A DNA stretch of 39,013 nt from Oscillospiraceae bacterium (GCA_015066525.1 SVOG01000011.1:1-39013), one strand, 5' to 3'; positions 23,143 to 32,507 are shown, counted from the first letter of the stretch. A program made the numbers and translations. Notes: generated by a model from the sequence alone, not told the origin.

Positions 23143-23632
23143 AACCCACTACCAGTGAGAGCACGGTGATAATCAGTCCTGCGATGAATACGCCGACGGC
23201 GATGACGCCGAAACTCTTCTTGCGGTCGAGGTGCAGGAGGGAAGCGAGCAGCGCGCCCGTCCATCCGCCCGTACCGGGCAGGGGAATCGCTACGAAGAGC
23301 AGTAGCCCCCATATGCCGTATTTGTCGATTTTATCCTTCTTTTTCAGCGTTTTTTCCTCAAGCCAGATAATCGGTACCTTGATATACGGAATCTTCTTGA
23401 GAAGCTCGAATATCTGATTAATCAATAGCAGGATAAACGGAATCGGCAGGATGTTACCGAGAAAACTGATGATGAATCCGACAAAGGGGTTCATCTGCAG
23501 CAACACGATGGCGGTAAACATACCGAGTCTGCACTCTAAAATCGGGCAGAGAGATATGATAAATACAACCAGCCAGTCGGGGATACCGTGAGCCGTTAAA
23601 AATTCCTGAATTGTTCTGCATAATTCCTGCAT
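23126..23632 (-). CDS. Small multi-drug export family membrane protein
   Basis: This 168-aa membrane protein has about four hydrophobic segments and the motifs of the Sm_multidrug_ex family (PF06695, COG2426): CPILECRLGM near residue 34 and FVAIPLPGTGGWTGALLASL near residue 110. Despite the name, transport of drugs is not well established for the family. ATG 23632 is chosen because AAGGAG lies 6 nt upstream; an upstream in-frame ATG at 23662 has no such site. It is the second gene of a four-gene operon and overlaps the nucleotidyltransferase gene by 17 nt. Confidence 0.85.
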   Translation of the reverse strand: MQELCRTIQEFLTAHGIPDWLVVFIISLCPILECRLGMFTAIVLLQMNPFVGFIISFLGNILPIPFILLLINQIFELLKKIPYIKVPIIWLEEKTLKKKDKIDKYGIWGLLLFVAIPLPGTGGWTGALLASLLHLDRKKSFGVIAVGVFIAGLIITVLSLVVGYAVFN

Positions 23633-23674
23633 AGGATGCTCCTTCGTCGCAGGCTCAAACACTGCGATACTCGC

Positions 23675-24391
23675 TTAAATATAATTATTCTCGTTGAGGA
23701 ACTTGTATGCCGCCGAGAGGATATTTTTATCGTTATCGAACTTCAGAAGGCTCATCGCCCTGTCGTAGGTCAGCCAGATATAGTCCTCGATTTCCTCCAC
23801 CTGGATGGAGGTGTTGGTATCCTTCGTCGTGCCGACAAAAATAGAAACGGTTTTTTCAATCGTGTCGCGGATTTTATACTTCGATACACATTCGAATCCC
23901 TCGTGGATGGTGAGGTGAATTCCGGTTTCCTCGAGCACCTCGCGGTACGCCGTTTCCTCCTTCGTTTCGCCGGGCTCGATGTGTCCCTTCGGGAAGCCCC
24001 AGTGCGCCGAGCGATTATTTTTAATCAGCAAAAAACGCACCTCGCCCCTTATATCGCGGTAAACAACCGCGCCGCAGCTGCTCTCATAGAGGCAGTCCAG
24101 CTTATAAGTGGGGAAGTCCTTTTCTAAATTAATATAGTTTTTAATATCATTGATAATGAAGCGCGTGCTTTTCGGTGCCACTATCCAGATATAACTTTTC
24201 GCCCTGCGGTCGCTCAGCACCGCAATCACCCTGCCGTCGAAATTACGCACGGGATGATGGATGCCCATAATAAACGCCGTTTGTTTCTCGTTGCCGTAAA
24301 CTGTGCCGAAATTCAGTGGATAGGTGTAGCCCGCTTCATCATCAGAGCCGATAGGTTTAACGACCTTGACTCTAACATATTTTCCGAGCAT
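23675..24391 (-). CDS. Fusion of an inorganic-pyrophosphatase-like domain and a Nudix hydrolase
   Basis: This 238-aa protein has two parts. The C-terminal domain (about 103-238) is a Nudix hydrolase with a perfect box, Gly136 to Ile158, ending YREVLEETGI and preceded by WGFPKGHIEPGE, the style of diadenosine-polyphosphate hydrolases. The N-terminal 100 residues (RVKVVKPIGSDDEAGYTYPL, NFGTV, AFIMGIHHPV, FDGRVIAVLSDR) resemble the beta-barrel of small soluble inorganic pyrophosphatases, but several acidic metal ligands seem to be missing. It may therefore be a degenerate binding domain. ATG 24391 is chosen over 24448 because GGTGGTGA precedes it and the longer start lies at the predicted transcription start. 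It is the first gene of its operon. Nudix is firm; the N-terminal call is tentative. Confidence 0.85.
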   Translation of the reverse strand: MLGKYVRVKVVKPIGSDDEAGYTYPLNFGTVYGNEKQTAFIMGIHHPVRNFDGRVIAVLSDRRAKSYIWIVAPKSTRFIINDIKNYINLEKDFPTYKLDCLYESSCGAVVYRDIRGEVRFLLIKNNRSAHWGFPKGHIEPGETKEETAYREVLEETGIHLTIHEGFECVSKYKIRDTIEKTVSIFVGTTKDTNTSIQVEEIEDYIWLTYDRAMSLLKFDNDKNILSAAYKFLNENNYI

Positions 24392-24454
24392 TATTTCACC
24401 ACCATGCGGACAAACCCTTAGCCGTTTCGGGTAAGCCCCAGATAACATAGTATT

Positions 24455-24483
24455 ATTATACTAAAAAACATATTAATATACAA
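24455..24483 (-). promoter_or_regulatory. Promoter of the Nudix-to-GH27 operon
   Basis: Minus strand TTGTAT (24483-24478), 17-bp spacer and TATAAT (24460-24455), start near 24448. A tandem 15-bp repeat (24482-24511) abuts the -35 box and contributes its first TT. Confidence 0.72.
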
Positions 24484-24511
24484 GAGTTTTTTATCCAAGA
24501 GTTTTTTATCG
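24482..24511. repeat. Tandem 15-bp duplication
   Basis: AAGAGTTTTTTATC occurs twice in a row (24482-24495 and 24497-24510), separated by one base, directly upstream of the Nudix promoter. The A-tracts could act like an UP element. Between here and 24580 nothing else stands out. Confidence 0.8.
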
Positions 24512-24573
24512 TCCGGGTATAGCGGGCAACCGTATCTTACTGATTCCTTTGAGTTCAAGCTAACAAAAAACAA

Positions 24574-24607
24574 CCAAAAAAAACAACCGCCGAAGCGGTT
24601 GTTTTTT
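24574..24607. terminator. Bidirectional terminator after the 2456-aa gene
   Basis: A perfect 10-bp stem AAACAACCGC-CGAA-GCGGTTGTTT (24581-24590 with 24595-24604), with T-rich tails on both strands. It lies 11 nt after the stop of the giant minus-strand gene. Confidence 0.88.
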
Positions 24608-24617
24608 ATTTAAGCGA

Positions 24618-27600
24618 TTAACCTGCGATTTGCTGGAGAAGCTCTACGAGGTCTGCGATAACCTTATCGGCATCGCCCTGGAGCATTCCGAGTACATCGC
24701 TGATAGTGCCTGCAAGGCTCGGGTCAACGCCGTCGCCGAGGAGACCCATAATGAGGTTAACAATCTTATCGTAGTTATCCTTATAGTTAATGGTGTTGAT
24801 AAGGAATCTGAGAAGAGCGATGAGCGTCTCATCTTCGTCAGCTACTACATAGATTCTCTTGCCCATTGTTGCAGCCTGGGAAGCGCCGTCGAGAACGAAC
24901 TCGCCGTGGCTTGCAAGCTGGAACCAGTCAATCTCGGGAAGTTCAAGACCGAGCGGTGAGCCCTTAATCTTGATAACGCCGAGGATGCTGTTGATGGTGT
25001 TGACGACATTGTCAGAACCAACGAGGGGCTTGAGTGTACCTTTGAGGTCGTAAATATCGAACTTGCTTACATTCAGTCCGACCTTATCCTTCAGGAGTTT
25101 CGGAACATTGAGTCCTGCTGCCTTGAGAACGTCATTGACATTGACAATCGGCTTGAGTGCATCGAGCAGTGCCGTAACGGGTGTCAGGAGATTGTCAACA
25201 ATCTGGAGCAGTCCGTCGTTTGCAAAGAAGAGCGACAGGTTCGGGAGAATGCTCATCAATACTTCAAGCGGAGCATTGAGGATATCCTCAACCTTATCCC
25301 AAAGAGGATTGAGAATGTCGAGAAGGACATTGTCGTATGCCTTGTAGCAATCTTCTCTGTACTGGTACTGTGTCTTGATGTTGTATACACCGAATGCCTC
25401 GAGGAGAGGAACGATGGTCGAAGTATATCCGTCGGAGCCGGGGATACTTACGAGGTCGAAGAGGTTGAGTGACGCGTCGTTGAGGAGTACGTCGAGTACG
25501 CCGTAAATCGGACGAAGTACTGCAACGAGCGCATTCAGGAAGGAATCTCTGTCCTTAACGCCGAACTTCAGGTTCTCAGCCTTGACATTCTTCCAGGAGC
25601 CTGCGTTTCTGATGACGGATGCTGCAGCCGGATAGGTCTTGCCGTAGTCACCGTTTGTCAAAAGCGATGCGACATTGCCTGCGGAGAAGTCGATGTCGGT
25701 CATCTTGAGGAGATTTACGAGCGAGCCGATTTCATCGTTAATCTTAACGCCTTCAACGGCACCGTAAAGTCCTGTTGCGAGTTTCGCTACGAGGTCGTCG
25801 GTGTAGAGCTTTTCTTCTACGAGACCCGAGAGACCGCCCTCGAGAAGGGAGCCTATCATACCGTCGAGCATCGGAGCGAGCTTGCGGCAGAAGTCCTCGT
25901 CCATATCGCCGAAGGAGAACTTGTAGCTGTCGTCGTACTTGAAGTTCGTGTAATCGAAGAACTTGTCGGTTGCGTTCTCAGTGAGGAGATAGAATACTGC
26001 GCGAACGATGTCGTCCTGCTTTGCAATACCAATCTGCGAGAATACGGAAGCGACGATGTTCTTAATGGTAGCGTTCTTCTTGACTGCATCGATGTTGCAG
26101 ATAATCTTCTTAAGACCCTTAGCGTTCTTAATCAGAAGGTTCGATACATAGCGAAGTACTGCTACGAGTGTTTCACCCTGACGGGATTGTACCTGACGGG
26201 TGGTGAACTTGCCCTTATCATTTCTTGCAGCGCTCTTGACTACCTTGATGGTGCCGTGGCTTGCGAGCTTCTTGAAGCTGATGTCGGGAAGTGTAATCGG
26301 AAGGTTGTTGTTCTTGAGAATCTTATTGACAAGCGGAACAACGATTACCTGGATGTTGGTCTTGGACATATCGGTCAGCTTGATGGTAAGCTTCGCGTCA
26401 ATGTCGAGAAGGTCTGCTACGATAGCACCGAGGTCCTTATCGAAGAGGAGCTTGATAATCTTATCAATATCGACTCCGTCCTTCTTGAGAACGCCGAGCA
26501 CGCCATCCTTAGCGGTAAGAGGAGCAAGGAGGTTGCCCACTGCCTGTGCTACGCCGTTGCTGTCAATGAAGTAAGCGACGTTCGGAAGTACCTTGGTAAC
26601 GGTATCGAACGGCTTATCCGTTACATCGCCAACGAAGTTAACAATAGGAGTGAGGATATTTACGAGGAGGTTATCCTTAGCCTTCTTGTAGTCCTTCTTG
26701 TACTGCTTGTAAGTCTTGACTCCGTCGCACATAAATGCTTCGAGAATCGGGATGATGGCACTTTCATAACCGTTTGTGCCGAGATTGATGCCCTTGCTGC
26801 CGTCGAGGAGATCCTGGAGATCCTTCGCGATAGCGTTGAGGTCAATCTTGATAACATTTCTGGTAGCGATGGTTGCGTTGGACTTCACGCCGAGTACAAC
26901 CTTGCCGTTCTTGATGTTGTAATCAAGAGTAGCGTCGCCGACCTTTGTCTTACCCTTGAAGTTCAGGGACTTGATGATAGCGGGAACATCGAGGTCAAGT
27001 GTTTCCTTGAGGTTGCCCTCAGCAAGGAAGATTGCGAGGATGTCATTGAACGGACGAAGAACTGCTGCGAGACCGTTTACGAATCCCTTTTCAGCCTTCG
27101 CGCTTCCGTCCTTGAAGCCCCAGTTGATGGTCTTAACCTTATCCCAGTTCTTAGCCTTCTTGAGAGTGGCGGCAGCACTTGAGTAAGTCTTGCCGTAGCT
27201 CTTGTCGGTGAGGTATGCAGCGAAGCCCTTCGGCGAAAGGTCGAAACCGATTGTCTTGAAGATATCGCCTGCCGTACCCTTGCTGAGTGCACCGTAGATG
27301 CCCTTGGCAGCCTTGGTGAGAAGGTCGTTGGTGTAAAGCTTGTCGTTAACGAGAGCGCCGAGACCTTCAATGTCTGTAACGCCGAGACCGTTAAGAAGCG
27401 GGAATACATTGGCTACCAGGTCGTCGAGTTGGCCGACTGCCTTGGTTGCGTCCGATGCGAGTACATCCTTGGGATATACGAAGGTATTCGAAATCTTGCC
27501 GGCATATTCCTTGAAGGTCCAGAAGATTTCTGTCGGGCTCTGTACGGATGCGATGACATCGCTGAGGATGGTCAGAATCTGTACAGCGTCGAGTTTCTTA

Positions 27601-30600
27601 AGAATATCGGTGAGACCCGGTGCCAGGCTGTCGATGAGACCGGAGATGAGGTCTGAATGCAGCACGGAGTCTACGAGATAACCGTAAACGAGGAGAAGTA
27701 CCTCAGCCGGTGATTTCGCGGATGCGAGTTTCTTCCAGTTGATGGACGGAAGTTCAAAGATGTCCTTGAGCTTAGCGCCGCCGATGGAGATATTGTTAAT
27801 CAGATTAACAATGATATCCTTCTGCGGTAAGCCGCCGCCTACGCCGCCGAAAAGTTCTTCTGCTTTCTCTTGTACAAACTTAGCGAGTGTGGGTGACAGG
27901 TTGCTGCCGACCGGATTCTGTGCGTTTCTCGGACCGAGGAACATTACCGCGCCGCCGATGAGCATCTGAATCGGAGCAAGTGCGTTGCCGATTAATTCCT
28001 GGATGCTTGCGTCATCGAGAAGTCCTGCAAGACCCTTAACGAGGTTGAGTACGAAGGATGCCGGAGCATCGTAAATCTGGTCGAGTACGCTTGCCAGCGG
28101 AGTAACGATACCCTTAATCAGCTGCTGCGGAGCCGTTGCTGCGTTGAACTCTGCGGGAGACATCACGCCGCTTGCACCGGTTGCATCCGCAATGCTGGTC
28201 AGTACGGGATAAAGAAGTCCGCTGTAATAGTTGTTGCTGTGCTGAATGTCTGTGTAAGACTTGGTGAGCAGTGTGCCGATGATAGCCGCTACACCGCCGA
28301 GCGATTCGCCCATTGCATCGTAGAATGCCTCTTTGTCGCCCTTGGAGAAGTTGAACTTCAGATAGTTCTTTGCATAGCTCTGGTTGCCGTATTCATATGC
28401 GGTAACCTTAACCTTAAAGGAGTTCCAGTTGCGATAATCTTCTTTTGCAAGAACTTCTGCGGTTGCACTGTATTCATCGCTGAGACGAACGCCGACAGCA
28501 TCGGGGGATACGATACCGTAAAGAGCATCTGCTACAAGCATATTCGGGTCGCGCTTATTGAGAACGCCGGATTCATCGTTATAGAATGCATAGTCGATGA
28601 TGTTCTCGATGAGCGAGTATGTCTGAATGACAAGTACGGAGAGCTGCTCAGGTGTGTAAACCTTGGAAGCGTTGACCTTACCGTCTTGCGGACGGATACC
28701 GATTTTGCCGTCCTTGCTCTTATTTGTACGGCTTTCGCCTGTTACATAATAGAGATAGTTATTGACCAGAGTCAGAATATCATTGGTATTTTCCTGGCCG
28801 ATATACGCAGTAGCGAATGTCGCCGCGCTCCAGATGATATTCTCAGTGGAATCAATGTTAAATCCGTTAACTGATGTATTTTCAAGGAGAGATGAAAGCA
28901 TGGTGTCGAGTGCGTCTACAAGTTTCTGCGCTGCCTTGACATTCTTATCGGACAGGAGTTTCTTGTAATCCGTACCTGCAGCTGACTTATTTGCTTTCGA
29001 GGAAGAAGCGAGGGTGGTTGTGCCCGCCTTAAACGCTCTTTTAACTTTATAATCTGCCTTGGTATCTGTAGGATTAATTAATGTTGAAATGAAGGGGATG
29101 AGACCCTTTACCTTTCCGCTTGCATCCGCATACTGGATGTTTGAGAGAAGGAAGAAGCCGCTTTCGTTCGTGAAACCAACGAAGTTGGTGTTCGGCTGCT
29201 GGCTGAGAGTGAAGGATGCGTCGTCGCTTCTCTTGAGCTGGAAGAGACCGTTGAATACATCGGTGATAACACTCTTTTCTCCGAATCCGCCGAGTGCTTC
29301 GAGTAAGCCTTGAACGAGCGGGAAGCACTGAGCAATCATATTATTCTCATCGGATACGGTATCGTTGACGATGTCGAGGAGACCGTTCATCCAGTTGCCG
29401 ATGAAGATGTTGACAAATTCACCGAGGATAGCCGACGGGTCGTTCGAAGTAGCAAGATTCTTAAATGCCTGCAGCGTGTTGTTCTGTTTCTGCTGCTTGT
29501 CGCCTGCGTCCGTGCTCTTGGTGATGGTCTCAATCTTGCCGGGATAGGTGTATTCCCAGTCAGAAGCCATCAGCGCGTACTTCGTCTTGTAGTTCTGACC
29601 AATCTGGTTGAGAACTTCGGGAAGTGCTACGAAGATGTTGTTCAGTCCGTTCTGCGTAACGGTGCCTTCGCTGTCGTATCTCTTGTCGCCTTCGTTTGCT
29701 GCGAGATAATCGTTAACAGCCTGAAGTCCGAAGGTCGCAATCTCGGAAACTGCTTCGTCAATCGCGTCTGCAAGCCAAGCGTTGTCGCCCTGGAAGGACT
29801 CGTTGTTCTTGAGAACCTTTGCGAGACCGCCGTTGAGATGAGCACCGTAGAGTGCCTTATCTGCTACATAGATGTTGAGGAACTTCGGTACAGCGTTGTC
29901 GTAGGTGCTGCCGGTGTAGTGACCGACCGCTGCGTAAGCCTCGTCCTCGTTACCGACTAACCAGTTGAGGATGGAGGGAACAGCTTTGTTCAGGTCGATG
30001 GTGAGAGCACCGAGACCGATGTCGCTGCCCGCATCCTGCGTATACTGAGCGAGGATACCGTCGCCCGTAGCAAGCAGGTTGTAAAGGAAGCCGTTGTACT
30101 TGTCGCCTTCCTTATTGAGAAGGATGGGAACAAGAAGCTCGTCAACTGCGATGGTGAGCGTCGGGAGAAGGTTAAAGATTTCTTCAATCGGGTCGTTGTA
30201 AAGCTTGAGCCATACATCGTTGAGAACGCCCGAGCCGTCTTCTTTATAGAGGACGATGTTGCTCTCGAGAAGTCCCTTCAGCACGCTGTCGATGATACCG
30301 CCGATCTGTGTGGAAGGATCAAGATACTGACCGAGTAAGCCGTTGAGCGTCGCGTTAACAGCCTGTACCATTAACTTTTCGGGAATAACGATATCGCCTT
30401 CGTACTTATAGGTTTTCTTAATATTCGGCTTGATGCCGGCTTGGTAGTTGAAGAAGTCCTCGGTGTAGAGTGCCGGCTCAGCGCCGTCTCTCAACGGAAC
30501 ACCCTTGTTGCCGAGCTCGTTGCCGAACTTGTCAACAAGCAGCTCGGATGCCATCATCGCGTTCAGTCTGTCAATGATGCCGAGCGCTGCGCTGCCGTCT

Positions 30601-31988
30601 TTACCGTTACGGAAAAGATAGGAGCTGTTATAATCGCTATCCTGAAGGACCCAGCTCTTAGCTGTAGCCGGATTGGAAAGACAAAGCTCAAAGAATTCGG
30701 AAACGAGGTTCTCGGACTGGCTGGAATTTATATAGCCAAGGAAATACTTGGTAGCCAGCGGCGAGAACGGGGACTCCGTATTCAGATAATTAAGGATAGC
30801 GTTCTTATCATAACCGGTGAGATGAAGGTCATCTTTAAGGTGGGAGCAGAAGGTGCTGAACTGCGCGTCGGTAATCTTGGCATCGTTTACTGCTTTTTTA
30901 CAAGCGTCAAGGTCACCGAAAACGCCGGTGTAAACCATAAGACCGATGCACATTTCCTCATAGAACGGAGAATATGCGGAGCCGTCAGTGTTTCCACCCG
31001 GGAAGAGCGCGGTGATGATATCGTTCGGATTCATGGACGCGTAATTATCCCAGGTAAGGGTGGTGCCGTTTACCTTGATTTCCGCACCGCCCATAAGAGC
31101 TGTGCCGAGCGGTCTGATAATGGTTTGCAGATAAATCAGTCCGTCGCCCATCATATAGTAGATGAGGTCTGCTGCGCTTTCCGCTCTGTCGGGTGCTCCG
31201 TAAGAAGCAAAGGTCTCGTTGACATAGTCAATGAGGAACTGTATGTCGCTCTTGGTGGTGTCAATGATACCGTCAGTGACAACCTTGCCGTCCACCATTT
31301 CAGGCTTGTCACAGTCGCCGAACGGAACGCCGCCTACGGTGATATTGCGCAGCGCTTCCTTGGAAGTGTCTGTGATTAACGCAATATACTCGCCGTAAGT
31401 GTTCATCAGCTCGGTGCCTTCACCGGCTGTGTTCATCTTTGTGCCGAAGGTGTTGGAAGCTGCGGCGTACTGACCGAGCAGCTCCTGCAGTTTGGGCAGG
31501 GTAGCGCGGCAATATTCGCCAAGCTCACCGTCCGCGCCCTGATTCTGCGCACAGAATGCGTACAGGGTGTAGAAACTGATGGCGTCCGTGCCGTCGCCGT
31601 CAAGATAGGAATAATAGTATTCGTCTAACTTGCTGGTGCTGCCGATAATATCGGACTTATTTACAGCACCGCCGAGCAGTCCCATAATGAACGGGGAAGC
31701 TCCTGCTACGACGTCGGAAATGGTTGTCTCGTCAGTGACTGTCATACCCAGCGTACCTTCGAGAATATTCTTGACAGCAGGAATATTCAGAAGAGCAGGT
31801 GTGTAGGCATCTGCGAGTGAATTCAATGCGCCGAATGCAGCGGCTGCATCGGTGCCGTCATTCCAATATGCGTTGTTGGCGTCAGTTTTGTTTTCGTCTG
31901 CTGCAAAGGCGGTGAAACCAACACTGCATGATGTAATGACCATTACTAAAGCCAGAAACAGGCTCAGTAATTTTTTGCTCGTTTTCAT
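24618..31988 (-). CDS. Giant secreted repeat protein (2456 aa), function unknown
   Basis: A signal peptide, MKTSKKLLSLFLALVMVITS then CSVGFTAFAA, precedes the mature protein. A lipobox-like ITSC also fits, so lipoprotein processing is possible. I recognise no catalytic domain. The protein is built of diverged helical repeats of about 450-490 residues. Each has a segment ending in a P motif (DAPASFVLNLVKG near 1308, DKPFDTVTKVLPN near 1791, NAPLEVLMSILPN near 2236), followed about 105-110 residues later by LP-x-I-x-W/F-x-x-LAS (near 1413, 1899, 2346). A weaker unit is near 600-670. Two units also share KLYTNDLL/KLYTDDLV and YGKTY-AAA. No LPXTG, SLH or dockerin was seen. ATG 31988 is chosen by spacing from AAAGGAGAG. 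It is divergent from another giant secreted protein gene; adhesion or surface scaffold is a guess. Confidence 0.85.
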   Translation of the reverse strand: MKTSKKLLSLFLALVMVITSCSVGFTAFAADENKTDANNAYWNDGTDAAAAFGALNSLADAYTPALLNIPAVKNILEGTLGMTVTDETTISDVVAGASPFIMGLLGGAVNKSDIIGSTSKLDEYYYSYLDGDGTDAISFYTLYAFCAQNQGADGELGEYCRATLPKLQELLGQYAAASNTFGTKMNTAGEGTELMNTYGEYIALITDTSKEALRNITVGGVPFGDCDKPEMVDGKVVTDGIIDTTKSDIQFLIDYVNETFASYGAPDRAESAADLIYYMMGDGLIYLQTIIRPLGTALMGGAEIKVNGTTLTWDNYASMNPNDIITALFPGGNTDGSAYSPFYEEMCIGLMVYTGVFGDLDACKKAVNDAKITDAQFSTFCSHLKDDLHLTGYDKNAILNYLNTESPFSPLATKYFLGYINSSQSENLVSEFFELCLSNPATAKSWVLQDSDYNSSYLFRNGKDGSAALGIIDRLNAMMASELLVDKFGNELGNKGVPLRDGAEPALYTEDFFNYQAGIKPNIKKTYKYEGDIVIPEKLMVQAVNATLNGLLGQYLDPSTQIGGIIDSVLKGLLESNIVLYKEDGSGVLNDVWLKLYNDPIEEIFNLLPTLTIAVDELLVPILLNKEGDKYNGFLYNLLATGDGILAQYTQDAGSDIGLGALTIDLNKAVPSILNWLVGNEDEAYAAVGHYTGSTYDNAVPKFLNIYVADKALYGAHLNGGLAKVLKNNESFQGDNAWLADAIDEAVSEIATFGLQAVNDYLAANEGDKRYDSEGTVTQNGLNNIFVALPEVLNQIGQNYKTKYALMASDWEYTYPGKIETITKSTDAGDKQQKQNNTLQAFKNLATSNDPSAILGEFVNIFIGNWMNGLLDIVNDTVSDENNMIAQCFPLVQGLLEALGGFGEKSVITDVFNGLFQLKRSDDASFTLSQQPNTNFVGFTNESGFFLLSNIQYADASGKVKGLIPFISTLINPTDTKADYKVKRAFKAGTTTLASSSKANKSAAGTDYKKLLSDKNVKAAQKLVDALDTMLSSLLENTSVNGFNIDSTENIIWSAATFATAYIGQENTNDILTLVNNYLYYVTGESRTNKSKDGKIGIRPQDGKVNASKVYTPEQLSVLVIQTYSLIENIIDYAFYNDESGVLNKRDPNMLVADALYGIVSPDAVGVRLSDEYSATAEVLAKEDYRNWNSFKVKVTAYEYGNQSYAKNYLKFNFSKGDKEAFYDAMGESLGGVAAIIGTLLTKSYTDIQHSNNYYSGLLYPVLTSIADATGASGVMSPAEFNAATAPQQLIKGIVTPLASVLDQIYDAPASFVLNLVKGLAGLLDDASIQELIGNALAPIQMLIGGAVMFLGPRNAQNPVGSNLSPTLAKFVQEKAEELFGGVGGGLPQKDIIVNLINNISIGGAKLKDIFELPSINWKKLASAKSPAEVLLLVYGYLVDSVLHSDLISGLIDSLAPGLTDILKKLDAVQILTILSDVIASVQSPTEIFWTFKEYAGKISNTFVYPKDVLASDATKAVGQLDDLVANVFPLLNGLGVTDIEGLGALVNDKLYTNDLLTKAAKGIYGALSKGTAGDIFKTIGFDLSPKGFAAYLTDKSYGKTYSSAAATLKKAKNWDKVKTINWGFKDGSAKAEKGFVNGLAAVLRPFNDILAIFLAEGNLKETLDLDVPAIIKSLNFKGKTKVGDATLDYNIKNGKVVLGVKSNATIATRNVIKIDLNAIAKDLQDLLDGSKGINLGTNGYESAIIPILEAFMCDGVKTYKQYKKDYKKAKDNLLVNILTPIVNFVGDVTDKPFDTVTKVLPNVAYFIDSNGVAQAVGNLLAPLTAKDGVLGVLKKDGVDIDKIIKLLFDKDLGAIVADLLDIDAKLTIKLTDMSKTNIQVIVVPLVNKILKNNNLPITLPDISFKKLASHGTIKVVKSAARNDKGKFTTRQVQSRQGETLVAVLRYVSNLLIKNAKGLKKIICNIDAVKKNATIKNIVASVFSQIGIAKQDDIVRAVFYLLTENATDKFFDYTNFKYDDSYKFSFGDMDEDFCRKLAPMLDGMIGSLLEGGLSGLVEEKLYTDDLVAKLATGLYGAVEGVKINDEIGSLVNLLKMTDIDFSAGNVASLLTNGDYGKTYPAAASVIRNAGSWKNVKAENLKFGVKDRDSFLNALVAVLRPIYGVLDVLLNDASLNLFDLVSIPGSDGYTSTIVPLLEAFGVYNIKTQYQYREDCYKAYDNVLLDILNPLWDKVEDILNAPLEVLMSILPNLSLFFANDGLLQIVDNLLTPVTALLDALKPIVNVNDVLKAAGLNVPKLLKDKVGLNVSKFDIYDLKGTLKPLVGSDNVVNTINSILGVIKIKGSPLGLELPEIDWFQLASHGEFVLDGASQAATMGKRIYVVADEDETLIALLRFLINTINYKDNYDKIVNLIMGLLGDGVDPSLAGTISDVLGMLQGDADKVIADLVELLQQIAG

Positions 31989-32040
31989 AATCATCTCTCC
32001 TTTTCTAAATGATTTACGGGCAAATACCCGCGTATGAGAA

Positions 32041-32069
32041 CGCAGTGCAATTCCGGATTTCGCACTGCG
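32041..32069 (-). promoter_or_regulatory. Leader hairpin of the giant minus-strand gene
   Basis: CGCAGTGC pairs with GCACTGCG (32041-32048 with 32062-32069), extended by AAT/ATT inside. It is in the predicted untranslated leader and could stabilise the message. Confidence 0.5.
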
Positions 32070-32088
32070 ACAAGCAAACTCAATTATA

Positions 32089-32117
32089 TATATAACATTA
32101 AATTAGAATTAAGTCAA
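32089..32117 (-). promoter_or_regulatory. Promoter of the giant minus-strand gene
   Basis: Minus strand TTGACT (32117-32112), 17-bp spacer and TATATA (32094-32089), in a very AT-rich stretch. Leader of about 90 nt. Confidence 0.62.
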
Positions 32118-32227
32118 TATAAAATTAAAAAAATATTCATAATTTATTAAACATTTATCATATTTCCGAGTAACTCATTGACGAAAAGGGTCGCTTTTTT
32201 ATCTTCTTCCACTGATGAAAATATAAT

Positions 32228-32313
32228 AAAGCAGGGGAGCGGCACAATGAATTAAGGAAGGTAAAAATTTCGGAGAGTTGGTACAAAATAGCCGCCGCTC
32301 CGCCTGCTTTTTT
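32228..32313 (+). other. Long-loop hairpin with T-run in the divergent spacer
   Basis: AAAGCAGG-GGAGCGGC (32228-32243) pairs with GCCGCTCC-g-CCTGCTTT (32294-32310), one bulge, loop about 50 nt, followed by TTT. A small RNA or a terminator are possible. No coding sequence is supported here. Confidence 0.4.
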
Positions 32314-32492
32314 GGAAAACTAACCGCCTTTACGGGCGGAACAATCTGCATTGCAATTTCGCAAAAACACATACTATATATTGTGGCGAAAAGGGAAAAT
32401 ACTTGTCGAAAAACTGACGTGTAAAGGAAAACACTTTCCATACAATAAACGAAATATGTAAAGCAAAATTTTTCCCATATGTAAATTAAATT

Positions 32493-32507
32493 TTAACAAA
32501 TTGTTAA
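32493..32507. promoter_or_regulatory. Perfect 15-bp palindrome (possible operator)
   Basis: TTAACAA-A-TTGTTAA in the AT-rich middle of the divergent spacer. Two TTCACA direct repeats lie nearby (about 32550-32570). These are the only operator-like marks seen between the two giant genes; no bound protein can be named. Confidence 0.35.

Noticed and set aside
26187-27182. 331-codon plus-strand open frame antisense to the giant minus-strand gene
   Set aside because: No ribosome binding site, no recognisable domain, and the opposite strand encodes a repeat-bearing protein. Same reasoning for 30441-31379.
32199-32441. 80-codon minus-strand open frame in the divergent spacer
   Set aside because: No ribosome binding site, and it overlaps a GC-rich hairpin; not supported as a gene.
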